Below are positions 45,169-56,993 of a stretch of DNA of 64,000 bases, piece by piece. A program made the position numbers and the translations under genes. Source of the stretch: Melampsora larici-populina 98AG31 (Eukaryota; Basidiomycota; Pucciniomycetes; Pucciniales; Melampsoraceae); contig NW_006768789.1 of assembly GCF_000204055.1 (NCBI RefSeq), positions 73,692-137,691 of the forward strand, in the 5' to 3' direction. The notes beneath the pieces are model-generated. The model was not told the DNA's origin. It saw only the letters and a program-made list of their open reading frames with translations, and did not search any database. Within the stretch, counting starts at the first letter, position 1, and the number at the start of each line of letters is the position of its first letter.

Positions 45169-46266
45169 TTATTTCGGAAAATAATCACAAGAGAGAGTCT
45201 GACTAGGTTTTTCCATATTCGATCTTGGTGCTCGAGTCTTCATAGGTTTTGAAGGAATCAAAGGACCAAGGAAGATACCCGGACCAAACTCATTGACGAT
45301 ATAAATCCCTGATAAGATCAAAGAACATAACACATGTGCATCCTCTGATCCCATCCAAGCTTCTTCTAGTTTAAAATTGTTACCGATTCCAATGATAGAT
45401 AACAAAGATCTTAAATTGCCAAAGATCACACCTCTACCATCCACAATGGTACCGTAGATAGCCGTGATGAGAAAAGTACCCCAGAAATCCACCGGTAAAC
45501 GTTCAGATAAGAATCCAGGATGAGTGAAAGAGAATTTAGGTTTCAAGAGACCAAAGAATGGGACTAAGATCGAAGCACCTGAACCACATAAGAGTGGTAA
45601 GATTAAGGTAGGTAAAGCTAATGGACCGGTTGTCTTTGATGTCATTTGAGGATTTTGAAGCACTGGTTTTAATCCTAGGGTCAATGTACCTAATCTTTCC
45701 AATAGATTGAATCAGTGAAATTGAAAGATCAATCAACTTGAGCCAAAAGAAGACTGACCAAAAGTGGTTGCAAAACCATCAATCAAGAAACATAAAACTT
45801 TTAATGGATCTTCTGGTAAGCTAGATAGAATAGGATGTAACCATTTCATTCCCATAGCACTTAACCTATTTTTGAGAAACGAATGTGGGGAAAAAAAGAA
45901 ATCAATTCATCAAAAAGTAAAAATTTTAAAAAATGTGAAATAGATTTCATAAAATGTTTACATATAAGCCGAAACCATATAACCAGCACCTTGATCGGCA
46001 AACAAACCCCATGGTTCACCTTTCAAAACCGAAGCCATCGTCGTACCACTGATGACTAAAGTTGTGGAAACCAAACCGGCTTGTAAGAATGAAACTTGAT
46101 TTGATTTGATACCTACTTTAAAGCCTTGTGATTGTAATACTGAATGATATAGATAAGCCACTCGAATCGAATGAAGTAAAGTAAAAGTTGAGATTGGAAA
46201 GTAAGTTGAGATTGAATTTGTGGTTAGATTTGAGAACCATTGATCGATGGCCTTGAGGAATGTCAT
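45169..46266 (-). CDS. Multipass membrane protein, possibly TRIC-type cation channel-like
   Basis: Three exons on the minus strand: 45962-46266, 45759-45865, 45169-45689 (933 bases, 310 residues). Introns of 96 and 69 bp are GT-AG and phases agree. Several hydrophobic segments alternate with short loops: TFTLLHSIRVAYLY, AGLVSTTLVISG, a segment with KGEPWG, VLCFLIDGFATTFG, LPLLCGSGASILVPFFGLL, WGTFLITAIYG, and SLILSGIYIV. The order of a helix before a GEP loop, a Gly-Ser-Gly helix and a final WGTFL-type helix is reminiscent of trimeric intracellular cation (TRIC) channels of the ER. This is a resemblance in pattern, not a firm assignment. The C-terminus is basic (KPMKTRAPRSNMEK). It is divergent with the gene at 47151. 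Confidence 0.7.
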
Positions 46267-46269
46267 GGT

Positions 46270-47150
46270 GGTTCTTGGGATCGGATGCGAAGATTGTTGT
46301 TCTTGTTGTTGTCCGTGTTACTGATGAGAATGAAAGATATCCTTGGTTTGATCGAGATCACTTTTATAAAACTGTAGTTTACTCTCAAAACAACATTTCC
46401 CAGATTGTTTGAAGCAATCCATTCTTTCACTTTGTTTACTTTGTAGATCCGAAGAAAGTTTTATGAATCAATTTTTCAATCATCAATCGTTCATTCCAAT
46501 ATTCTTTGATTCTTTCTTTCTACCATCTCCAAAAACTTCCGAAGTGATTAAAAAACAAATAACGCGTCAGGTTGGGTGGGGTTCATACAGTCAATTTCAC
46601 AAAGCTTGGAAAGAATTCCACGCCAATTTGCTCAAGTTTGGCGGGCAAAAGTTTCCAAGCATTCTGCAATCGACTGTACAAAATATAGTTCGGAGTTTGT
46701 CACCATCTTTTTATTGAAGTTTATTTCCTGGAATTTCGCCCAAAGATTTGATTTAGATTTGACAGCTTCGAACTTTGAAGTCTTGATCGGCTTAATTGAG
46801 GGTGGAAAGAGGAAAAAGGGGGAAATTGCGCGGTGAAAAGGGGTCACGTGATTAGATTGTGACATGTGTATGTAGAATGTAGAGTGTAGATTTGAAGTTT
46901 GATGAGTTGTTGACTTGTTGTTTACTTGTTTGCTGAAGTTTCTTTTCTTTGGATTTCTTCTCTTGACTTCTTTACTTGACTTCTTTCTTCTATTTCTTCG
47001 CTATAAAATCTCATCTCTACTTTGTTTTCATTAGTTCATTTTGTATATTTCCTCAACTTGATCTTTTGAAAGAAGCAACTGGTGATAGGCAACAACTAAT
47101 TTCCTTTAGAGGCAAGAGTCAATACTACATTCGATCGATTGGTTTTGAAA
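46270..47150. promoter_or_regulatory. Divergent intergenic region (shared promoter zone)
   Basis: About 880 bp between two divergently transcribed genes, so it must hold both promoters. It has pyrimidine-rich stretches before 47151 (ttctcttgacttctttactt). A short ORF at 46409-46717 is probably chance. No specific factor site was identified. Confidence 0.4.
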
Positions 47151-49843
47151 ATGACGATTTCAACTTCAAGCTCAACTTCAACACCTTTACCAAGCTTCAA
47201 TGGTCACCTTCATGATTCTTGGGATTTACATCAACTCAAATTAATCTCTTGGTTTAAAACTCAAAACATATCAGATCAAGATGATCAACTTAAACTCGAT
47301 TACTTGATCTTATCACTTCAATCCAATTCAAACGCTCTCAATTGGTTCTCACTTCAACCCATCGAATTAAAATCAAATTTCATTCAATCTTTAACTTTAC
47401 TCAAAAACAAATATGGAAATGATCTTAGAAAAGAAATCCTTAGATTATCAGCTTTGAATTCTTTAGAAGTTCGGACTTTTAGGGATCCTGAACATAAAAC
47501 TGAAATGGTACATCAACTTGTAGATGAACTGGATCATTTGCTTTCATTGGGTGCTGTACATCAGGATAATGTTAAAAGAGATTACTTATTGAGGTTAGCT
47601 ATCTTTCTATTCCTTGATTTCATTCATTCCAGGCTGATCTTTGATTCTGTTTTGATTTTGGATGATACAAAGGTGTTTTCGTGCCTTTGCCGGTGCAATT
47701 AAACTCATCAATCGATCGACTTCATATGATGGTACGTTTTCATTTCCAATCATTTTCTTCATCTAGCATAAAATCACTAATTCAATTCTTATCTTACTTT
47801 TCGATTTATCAATCCAGGTGCCGTCTTAGCTGCTCTCAATTGGGAAGCCAGTGTCATTTCAAAGTTAGTTCCACCCGACCCATCGCAGTGATTTCCGTCT
47901 TGTACCCCTTGGAGCTTTTAATCCTGCAGTCTTCCGCTACACCGCATTTTTGTCCTTGCAATTATACCTCACATTATCTGCAAAAATCACAGAGCAAAAT
48001 TCCTCAGGGGTTTTTTTTGTGACTGTTTCCACTAAACTCTTTTCTTGTTTCTTCTTTTCTCTTGCCTTTTTTTGTGTCCCCTTGTCTTTCGTCTTTTTGC
48101 ATAACATAGAGCTCAAGAGGCTATGATTCAAGCTTCATTAGATCCCAACGCCACTCACAAACAAATCAAATCACGCAGGAATAAGCATCATTCTCAAATC
48201 GATTACCTTCTCCAAGCTCACGAACGACATGGAGCAATCAACTTGACAACTGATGATCAACCGAAAGTGTGAACCCAGATTCACCCAAACGCTTTGTACC
48301 ATCACCAGAGCCATATCAACACAATCCTACCTTGCCAACATCCTCGAATCCACAGCATCATCAGCATAAAAAACAGGAGTCGAATATCTTAGCACTTGAT
48401 GACCAAAACTATAGTGACTTGAAAGATTCTTTCAATCACCCACCTGATCCTCAGAAGTTTCAAAACGAATCAAACCTGGAACCCAAGCCAAATTCGAACC
48501 CATCGGACCATAAAGGGAAAGCCCCACTCACGAATGGAAGTGGATCAGATCCAATGGTTGAGTCTTTTGTTGATCCGCTCATGATGTCTGATCAAAGACG
48601 GCCAAATTATGATCAGGCAAACAATCGACCGTTAGAGCTGAACTCGATTCAACCAGATCGGTATCCAGATCATCACTACCAGCCAAATCATGACCAACAT
48701 CAACCTGAAGCCTCTACATCATATCATTTCAAACCAATAGTCTACAATCCGGAGATAAATCCATATCCTCCACCCACTTCTCCTATCAATCAACAAAACA
48801 TAAGACAGCTTTCAAATGAAGAAGATGACAGGCAAAACAGTAAACCTGTGAAGCTTCCTGTACCGGATACCAGAGCCTGGGTACAAGCTCAAGAGGAAGA
48901 GCAGTTGAAGGCTAATTGGAGTCATCACCCTTATAACCAGCTCTCATCTCAACCAGCCCATCCGGTCTATCCAAATACGCAATCGGCCGCCATCCCATTT
49001 CCAACCCCTCGTATACCATCACAAGCTTCTGAAAGGCACGGGATACCGGTATCTCAGTTTCAAGAACGGATGCCAAGAAATAGTCAAACGCCTCAAAGCT
49101 TCATAGACCTCCGTAGAGATAATCAACTCAGTGGAAATCCTTCAACTAGTCATGTTTCGATCGCATCATCATCTTATCCTCCACCTCGGACTGATTTCGA
49201 ACAGTTGAATAGGCGGCCATCGAAACTGACCAAGAACAGACCAAAGACTGGCGGAAGCAGTGTTGCGAGTAGTACGGGCAAACGAAGCATGAGCAGCCTA
49301 AAACGAGTCAAAAGCTTTCTGAGTGCCCTACAAGCCAATAATAGTCGAAGAGGTAGTAGGGATAGTGTGACTAGTCGAGCAGCAGGCGGCGGAGGAGAAT
49401 CAGAGAGCACGCAAGACTACAACGGGCCTAACACACCCTCGTCTGCAGCAGAGGAAGTGGCGCTACAACCAACGAAACTCAAACTCAGACCGATGCAAGC
49501 ACAATTCAATCGACTCTTTAGAAAACACAATCATCCAGAAGGATTAAGACGTCAACAGCGATCTATGTTGATCGATCGAAGCCGACCTGAATCACAACAA
49601 CCGATCAAAGGGAAAGGTAGAAGTTTAGATTTCGGAAAGTCACATGATTCTACTTCTGCTCGGCCTATGATCATCGGAATGGGGAAAGATGATCCTGAAT
49701 TGAGTTTCAAGCAGAATCGAGATCCTCGTCAGAATAATAGTGCAAGAAATCTTGATCAACCAGCTCCTCGTGGATTCGGACAGCATCGAGCTCAGTTAAA
49801 TCAAGCGAAGGGAATCAGGACAAAGGGAGCTGGGTTTTGGTGA
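47151..49843 (+). CDS. Protein with retrotransposon-gag-like N-terminus and long disordered tail
   Basis: Five exons: 47151-47593, 47673-47731, 47818-47863, 48110-48266, 48356-49843 (2193 bases, 730 residues). The first 150 residues resemble the capsid domain of Ty3-type gag in pattern: LPSFNGHLHDSWDLHQLKLI, then YLILSLQSNSNALNWFSLQP, then SLTLLKNKYG. Helical sequence continues through FRAFAGAIKLINRS and AVLAALNWEASVISK to a basic stretch (KSRRNKHHSQ). From about residue 240 the protein is disordered, rich in Ser, Pro, Gln and Asn. It has one more conserved-looking line (LPVPDTRAWVQAQEEEQLKANW) and a basic end. There is no protease or polymerase and no LTR, and introns interrupt the gag-like part, so this is a host gene. 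The last intron (48267-48355) is the weakest: without it the first four exons stop at 48272. Function unknown. Confidence 0.65.
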
Positions 49844-49849
49844 TCATGA

Positions 49850-50885
49850 GACTTTGATTTTATCTTTGGTATGTAATTCAAACCTTTTTTAAATGCCTTC
49901 ATCCAATTTGCTCATCCTACTTTCGTTTCAGTCTTCATTTTATCTTTTGATCAAGTCATTCATAAAGTCCTGTGAATAAATATATCTATAAGAAACGACC
50001 CATAACGAGAAAAATTGATAACGACACCAGTGATGATACCAATTCCCGATTTTTCTCGATGACCAATTCAAACCTGTTTCGTGTGATGTTTGGATAAAAA
50101 GTATAATATTGCATATCGGCCTGCTGATTGGGTGAAATATCATGCTTTGATGTTCTTAGTAATGAACAGATCATGATAGCAAGGATCAAGTGTTTGAAAC
50201 AATTTAGGATGTAGTTTGTATCGTGAAGGAAAGTATACGTGTTTCTTGAATATGATTTTTTTTAAAAGTTTGCAATCAATTAGAATCTCTTTGTGTGTGT
50301 GTGCATTTTATAAGTTTCTATTTCTTTTACTTGTTTTGTGAAACGAAAGATAGTGTTTGGACGGAAGGAATTATACCAAGTTTGCAATTTATACCACGAT
50401 GTTCTTTGTCAAATTATCACCCTGTTCTAGGTCATAACACTCATCAAGGTAAATTTCCAAAAAATCTTTTACATTGGTCAAAATGCTGTCAATGACATGC
50501 CTCCTAAGCCTTGGGTGTTTAGAGTCTAGACCGTGTCGTCAGACTTTAGTAGGCTTTAAGCGGTAGACGTCTTGAACAGAACAATTCATCTACATACTCC
50601 TGGAGTTTTTGTATATTTAGCAGACTTTGAAACCTCTAGGTACAAGATTGACCGCAATCAGAGTATCGAATAATCAAAAAAAGATTTAGAGATTATCACA
50701 AAAAGAAATTAGAACCATCAATGAATTTCAATATCTATCTGCCGCGATGAATAAATCATCAATCCTGTAGTATCTTGGAAGCACATCAATCAAGTCTAGT
50801 CAATAAACCGGAAAACATCTGACTGTAACTCAACACCAAAAGATTGATTCTAAGAAAGATTGAGAAACCCTGGAAACATGCACCC
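49850..50885. other. Intergenic DNA between convergent genes
   Basis: AT-rich, with a gtgtgtgtg microsatellite near 50291. It holds the 3' ends of the gag-like gene and of the first pectate lyase gene. The 50640-50830 part weakly resembles 53290-53450, beyond the end of the second pectate lyase gene, which suggests the duplication included downstream DNA. Confidence 0.45.
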
Positions 50886-50888
50886 TGA

Positions 50889-52111
50889 TCATGCGAAGGT
50901 GCACCTATACAATATGAAAAACTACTCAGTACAGTGTGCTCGTCTTGAAGCTGCTATTAAGACTTAAAAATTGAATGTTTGACTGACCCTGCTGGCGTGT
51001 GACCTTTTGGAGTATCTGAATCTTTAGCCTCACACATGTGCTTGATAGCCTGCCCAGAAGAACTTGCAATATGCGCAGTATCACCATGCTTTTCATTATA
51101 TCCAGCAAAGGTATTCACACCATCGATGGTGTTATGATTGAAGACGACTGCCCTCTTGGCTGTTGAGCATTTCTTTCCACAAGAGCTAAATAAAGATATC
51201 CAAAAAATTAGCGAGATTTTAAAGAGCAATGATTTAATGAGATTCTAACCGATAAGCAATATCCACGTTGTTGAAGCAGGAGTTATTGACAGTGACCGTT
51301 CCTCCCCTGAGACGATGAAAAGAAATCATTACAAAACATTAATCCATTTTCTCACAAAATGAACCGAGCTAAGGAATGTATCGTAAGACAAAATTACCCA
51401 TTGAATTGTAAAGCCTAGAGATAAGCAAAATCAAAGCAAATGAATATATGTTCATGAAATGTGTGAAGCATCCAGCTGAAATCAAAAGACAATGCGCACC
51501 TTGTTACCTGCGTTCGAGAATGAGCAACTATTGACGGTTGCTTTTCCACTTGGCATATAAAACGCAATTGCTTCATCACAAATTTGTAACCAATGACAAT
51601 TCTCTACTGTACATTGACCACGACAATAAACACCTAGAGAAGGGGAAAAAAGTGTATCTTATGATTAGAAAGCATTCTGGGATTATGATCGATTGGAAAG
51701 AAATTCTAAGATCAACTTACTTTCTTGAGAATAACCTAAGATACAATTTTTTAAAGTGGCTCCCTCTTGAAGAATGAAAACAGCTTGATCTCCTCCTCTT
51801 TCGACGTCTAAATTACAACTTCTATCTGTACGCTGATACTTAGCTAATTTACAATCGAATGTTTCTCCAGCTCCAACTTTGATGGGTGTGTCTACAGTAA
51901 TCACCTTTGTGGCTTGAGGAATTTTGCAACTAGATTTGAGTGTGGTATGATAAACGCCGGCGTTCAACCCGTTTGGTGCGTAAGGTTGAACGGCAGATCT
52001 TCGTTGTGATCGTAAAGGATTTGATGATGTCACAAAGCTTGCTTCAAGAGTAATCAAAAAGAGAAATAAATGAATGACAGAAGATTGGATTGAAGGTATC
52101 TGGATAAGCAT
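50889..52111 (-). CDS. Secreted pectate lyase, family PL3, paralogue 1
   Basis: It would cleave de-esterified pectin of plant walls by beta-elimination, outside the cell. Six exons on the minus strand: 51721-52111, 51500-51633, 51398-51414, 51250-51306, 50988-51185, 50889-50904 (813 bases, 270 residues). The 17-bp and 16-bp exons were placed by phase and by their exact parallel in paralogue 2. The N-terminus is a signal peptide (hydrophobic VIHLFLFLITLEASFVT). PL3 features: LQEGATLKNCILG, CTVENCHWLQICDEA, NKALQFNGGGTVTVNNSCF and YRSCGKKC, where Arg before SCG is conserved in the family. Many cysteines fit a secreted fold. Relative to well-studied PL3 enzymes the usual W-x-D-V-C-E-D-A box reads HWLQICDEA, so activity should not be assumed. 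Confidence 0.85.
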
Positions 52112-52114
52112 GTT

Positions 52115-53545
52115 GAGATAAAAGAAATTTATGTCTGGATTGGATTCCGGTTGAGATTGGTTGAAGAGATGTCCAGTTTATGTGTAAGGATTTTGTAGAA
52201 GTGACGTTTAAGCAAGCTTGACAAGTATCAAATGTAAAAGAAGACGATCACAGATCTTGAGTTGAAATTGTAATGCGAGAGGAGCTTCAAGAGGATCTAT
52301 TGTCGTGGTAGGTTTGTAGCTGAAGGGTTATGAGAAGTAAAATTTATAAAAACAGTGAAAGATATGCTGTGATAAGAAATGATACTAACCAGAGGTAAGG
52401 AAATGATAATCGAGAATCGGGAGGAAAGCCTATGGAGAACTCAAAACTCAATAAAAGTCCCTGGTTTATATATAAGACAATGGATCTCAGGAAAGGGTTT
52501 GATGACAGCTATCATCCTGAGACCCTGATAACTTGGTGCTCATGCAGGGAGCTCAAAATTCTGTTTCATCAATTCTTACATCATTCCATCCCAAAGCATC
52601 AATGTCCGCCTCGTCATCACATATGAGAGGCACAAGCCAGCTAGTGGGCTTTTGATCTAGGGCTAGATATTTTATTGCTCTGCAAGAGGTGCGATGTTCA
52701 TGGTAAGTGGCGTTAATTCTCAGCCCAAAATATAGATTTCACGTCTCCCTCGCTACCTTTCAAAAGGCGCTCTGTTTCTCTGTTCCCTCATACGTGATCC
52801 AAGGGTCTTAAAGCGTATACTCACGTTATTGTGCCTCTTTCCCGCACGGAGAAGTGATGAGAGGTCTTGTTGCAAAGTCAATTGAATTTGAGGTTTTTTT
52901 TGTTCTTGTCAAAAATATTGCTATAGGGATTGAATTCTAGAAAGTCATATCTGTTTCTTTGATATCGCTCTTCTCGACACCTCTTAACACAAAGGTGGAG
53001 CTCACGTACGACGAGTACCGAGAGGGACCTATATAAGCTTGATCTCAGCACTGCTTCAGGATTGTCTTTGGACAAGAGCATTTTAACGCAAACCATCGCG
53101 TAGTCAATGAATCAACATCATCCATCTGAAGCTTTAGACATAAGTCACGTAGCTAGGAGTTGAGAATATTGAACGTGTTCCTTTCACAGAACCAATCCAA
53201 TTGCATTCACATTGAAATCACCTTCAAGTCTACTTTCAGACTTAAACTCGAGCTACTGGGTATAACATAAATCATTCTCAATGAGTATCGGATAATCAAA
53301 ACAGTTTACTAAAACAATCAGAATCAGGTTACAAGATACAACTTGAAATCTTCAGTGACAATCAATATCATCTGATTCTACCTAGATGAGCATGTTCATC
53401 AATCCAGCGGTACGTCGAAAGCACATAAATAGATGTTAAATAGAGAATAGAAAAGATCAACTTTTTAAAGTGAGATTGTAATCCGACATCACAATCATAG
53501 GATCGAATTTGAAAAAGCTAGAGGAAATTTGGAAACATGTATCCT
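52115..53545. other. DNA between the two pectate lyase genes
   Basis: About 1.4 kb, with no supported ORF (52432-52626 and 52878-53096 look like chance). It holds the promoter of paralogue 1 and the 3' end of paralogue 2. Confidence 0.4.
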
Positions 53546-53547
53546 AA

Positions 53548-54775
53548 TCATGCAAGGGTGCACCTGTTCGACAATCAAAGAATTAGTAAAGGGCGCTCGT
53601 CTTAAAGATTCGATTCGGAATTTTCAAGTAAATATGTATTTGACTCACCCGGGTGGCAAGTGACCTTTGGGAGTGTTTGCATCCTTGACCTCACACATGA
53701 ATTTCTTAGCCTTCCCAGAGTAACTTACAACATGGGCTGTATCACCATCTCTGTGATTATATCCCGCCAAAGTATTCACCCCATTGATGACGATGTTGTT
53801 GAAGATGACTTCCCTCTTTGATGTTGAGCATTTTTTTCCGCAGGAGCTAAATATCAATATGGAATGATCAGTGGACGTTAAAGATCAATAGATCAAGAGC
53901 TGAAGTCTTACCGATAAGCAATATCAACGTTACTGAAGCAAGAGTTATTGACAACCACCGTTCCACCTCTGATCAGTTTGAAGAACAAAAAGGTACCACA
54001 AAGAATCAATGTGTTTGTTTTGATCAGATCAATTTTTCGAGTTTGGAACCAAATTACCCATTGAATTGTAAAGCCTAGATATGAGGAAAATCAAAAAAGG
54101 ATTAATACATGGACTGTTCTGTAAAAATATTAGACGCATCCTATTGGAAATCGAAGACAAATATGTACCTTGTTACCTGCGTTTGAAAATGAGCAACCGC
54201 TAACTGTTGCTTGTCCGCTTCGCATATAAAAGCTTACTGCTTCATCACAAATTTCCAACCAATGACAATTCTCGACTCGACATGTACCAAGACAATAGAC
54301 ACCTAGAAAATGCATAGAAATCATCACGATTAGAAAAAAATCTGATTATCATACTCAAAGAAGTTCAAATCAACTTACTCTCTTGAGAATAACCCAAAAT
54401 ACAATTTTTCAATGTAGCTCCTTCTTCAAGAAGGAAAACAGCTTGGTCACCACCTCTTTCGACATTCAAGTTACAACTTCGATCAGCACGTTGATATTTG
54501 ACTAATTTACAATCAAAGGTTTGTCTAGCTGCAACTTTGATTGGTTGAGTAACGGTGATCACCTTTGAGTAAGAAGGTGATTTGCAACTTGATTGTAGTG
54601 TTGAATGATAAACAGCGGCATCTAAACCATTAGGTGCGTATGGTAAAACGGCAGCTCTACGATTCCGACGATGTCGTGAAGAGATATCATGAGATTTAAG
54701 AGGGGTCACAGAACTAGCTTCAAAAGCAACTAGAAATAAAAACGAAAGAATGACAGAAAAGTGAAGGGAATTCAT
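53548..54775 (-). CDS. Secreted pectate lyase, family PL3, paralogue 2
   Basis: Tandem copy of the gene at 50889-52111, same strand. Exons: 54379-54775, 54169-54302, 54058-54074, 53912-53968, 53649-53846, 53548-53563 (819 bases, 272 residues). The middle and last five exons have the same lengths (134, 17, 57, 198, 16) and phases as in paralogue 1. The signal peptide is LHFSVILSFLFLVAFEASSV. Shared features include EEGATLKNCILGYSQES, HWLEICDEA, YRSCGKKC and a final Cys four residues from the end. Differences cluster in the last third (NGVNTLAGYNHRDGDTAHVV against DGVNTFAGYNEKHGDTAHIA), so the copies have diverged in the part after the catalytic core. No frame damage is seen, and both look expressed-competent. 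Confidence 0.85.
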
Positions 54776-54779
54776 TTGA

Positions 54780-56990
54780 ATGTATATCAGAGTGTATAAA
54801 TTAAAAGTTATTATTATGATAAAGCGAAAGTGTGTGTTGATTTTGATGGTTTACGTCGAAGGGATCATTCTTGTGTTCAATTATATATCAAGTTCCCTTA
54901 CTCCTGATCATGCCGATTTTTCGCGGCAGATAGCACAGAAGCACGGAATACAACAACTTCCCTGCAAGGGGTGTTTGATAGGACCTCATTCCGGAGACTG
55001 ACTCATCTGATTATCATACGTCTTCGTACGTCTATACTTGATGTTTCTTAATCTGAAATGGTGTACATCACGACAGCTGCCTGATCTATAGGTAAAAGAG
55101 CCACTCGAAAAGACGGCAGAAATCAGCCTCATTGAAAAATTTCTCAATTTATCACCCTCCATGAATCACGTCTTTTGACGCCTAGAAACCTCCTTACTTG
55201 TCTACTTCACAAATACATATGTAGTAGGCAAAGTGCTCGATCCTATGCATCACATTGCGCCCGTAGGAGAGATCCCATCGAGATGATAGTCATCGCGCTA
55301 CATAGAGGAATGAGAAGAGAGCGCAGATCCGGGATCCCCATATCTCAGGCTTCTTGACTTACCGCGATACCAGTCTTCCCTCGCCCTCGCATGGCTACTA
55401 CATTTTCCATACGGTAAAAATATTCTTGTCAAAGGATGGGTTCACCAGTTTCTGTCGGATAAACTTTTTTTTTCGCAAAAGGTTTCCTCGCAATCATGTA
55501 AAAAATGACCCTGTCCAATCTCTGGCCGATGATCCTGGTATGCACCCAGAACATTCATAAAAGGTTTTTTTTCCAATCTACCTAATTATTTTGTTTCTTT
55601 CTAATTCTTAAGGAAACCCGAGATTAGAACAATTCCTTTCATGACTATTAGGAGCATGTTATTGAGGTCACGTAGGTCCAATCGAAAAAATATAGCCCAT
55701 CATTCCAAGAATCTCTCGCAGCGAACGCATTCGATCACAAGGCATAGTCCACCTCACACAGCCTCAGAACCTGTCTGAAAAAAATCTATATGACTTGAAC
55801 CTCTGAACCCCACCCCCACGTTGATCGAGAGTAATTGAATTTTATCACCTCCGTGGATGTGATGACACTAATAATTGTGTCCATTATATTTCGAAGACTC
55901 ACAGAGAGTCAAGACATCCCCCCCTTAATCTATCTCAAGGCTGAAGTTTAGCCACAAATCATAAGAAAACTCGACCGGATATGTAGGTGGACTATTCGGA
56001 ACAAGTTTTTTTTTGAATTGGCTATTGTGTATATGCAAATATCAACTTCTGTTGCTATGCAGGAATATTATATCGCGCCATCTCTGCTCTCGAGTCTCAG
56101 AAGGTCAAGTTCGTGTTTAACTATGTACACATCAATTCCACAACTCGTGCCGCAATTTGCCCGCAAGACTACTTAAAATTGGCTATAAATTTGTGGCGCA
56201 ACACCATTAAAAAGTGAAGAAGATGAGCCAGCGCAGGCTTTTGACATGAGTGATTTTAATTTATGATCCAAGATACATACGAAGATCAGATTGGCTAGCT
56301 CATCAAGAAACTCATCCTTTCATTCCAACCCCTTACACTGTACATACAGCAAGAACAAACCCGCGCATTGTTATCTTGATACGGGTGTTGGATAAAGGGT
56401 GAGATGAGGTAGTGGCTTACGAGTCACAAGCTTCATCACCAGAGCTATGAAAAATTAGTAAATGTACATTTTTGGAGAAACATAAACATAACAAAACCAA
56501 CTGTGCTAGAAACTGAACGGAACAAAAGACCCCAAATCCATTTATCCAGACTCCCGTAGATCAATGCGCTCACCACGTAGTACCAAGTGTCATGAATAGT
56601 CAATTGTTGTAAATCAAATAAATAATCCTCATCACACAAATTGACCACATCAAACTGTAGTCGTACATCACACGATGGTCTTGCTCTGATCTTCAAGATA
56701 ACCATAAAGTGTCAAGTTAAATCAGAATAAGATCCATAAACCTTCAATGCGTTAATATCAACAGTTCAACACATAATTCTTGTAGACCACATAATGATAT
56801 TTCTTTTAAACCAAATCTCTGACATCCACAAAGATATCCTTCACTCATTTCCTCTCAAAACCAAAGTCAAGCCTAAGGATTATATCAAATACACAAATTT
56901 ACATTCCCGTATCTTTTTTACTCCCAAGCCTCAAATCACTCAATTTGTATTTCCCAAACCAACAAGAACAAAGTAAACCCACCCACACAC
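54780..56990. other. Intergenic DNA between pectate lyase 2 and the APC6 gene
   Basis: About 2.2 kb. Short ORFs at 55175-55357, 55354-55560 and 56445-56705 have no recognisable domain. No repeat is evident apart from short homopolymers. Confidence 0.4.
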
Positions 56991-56993
56991 ATT

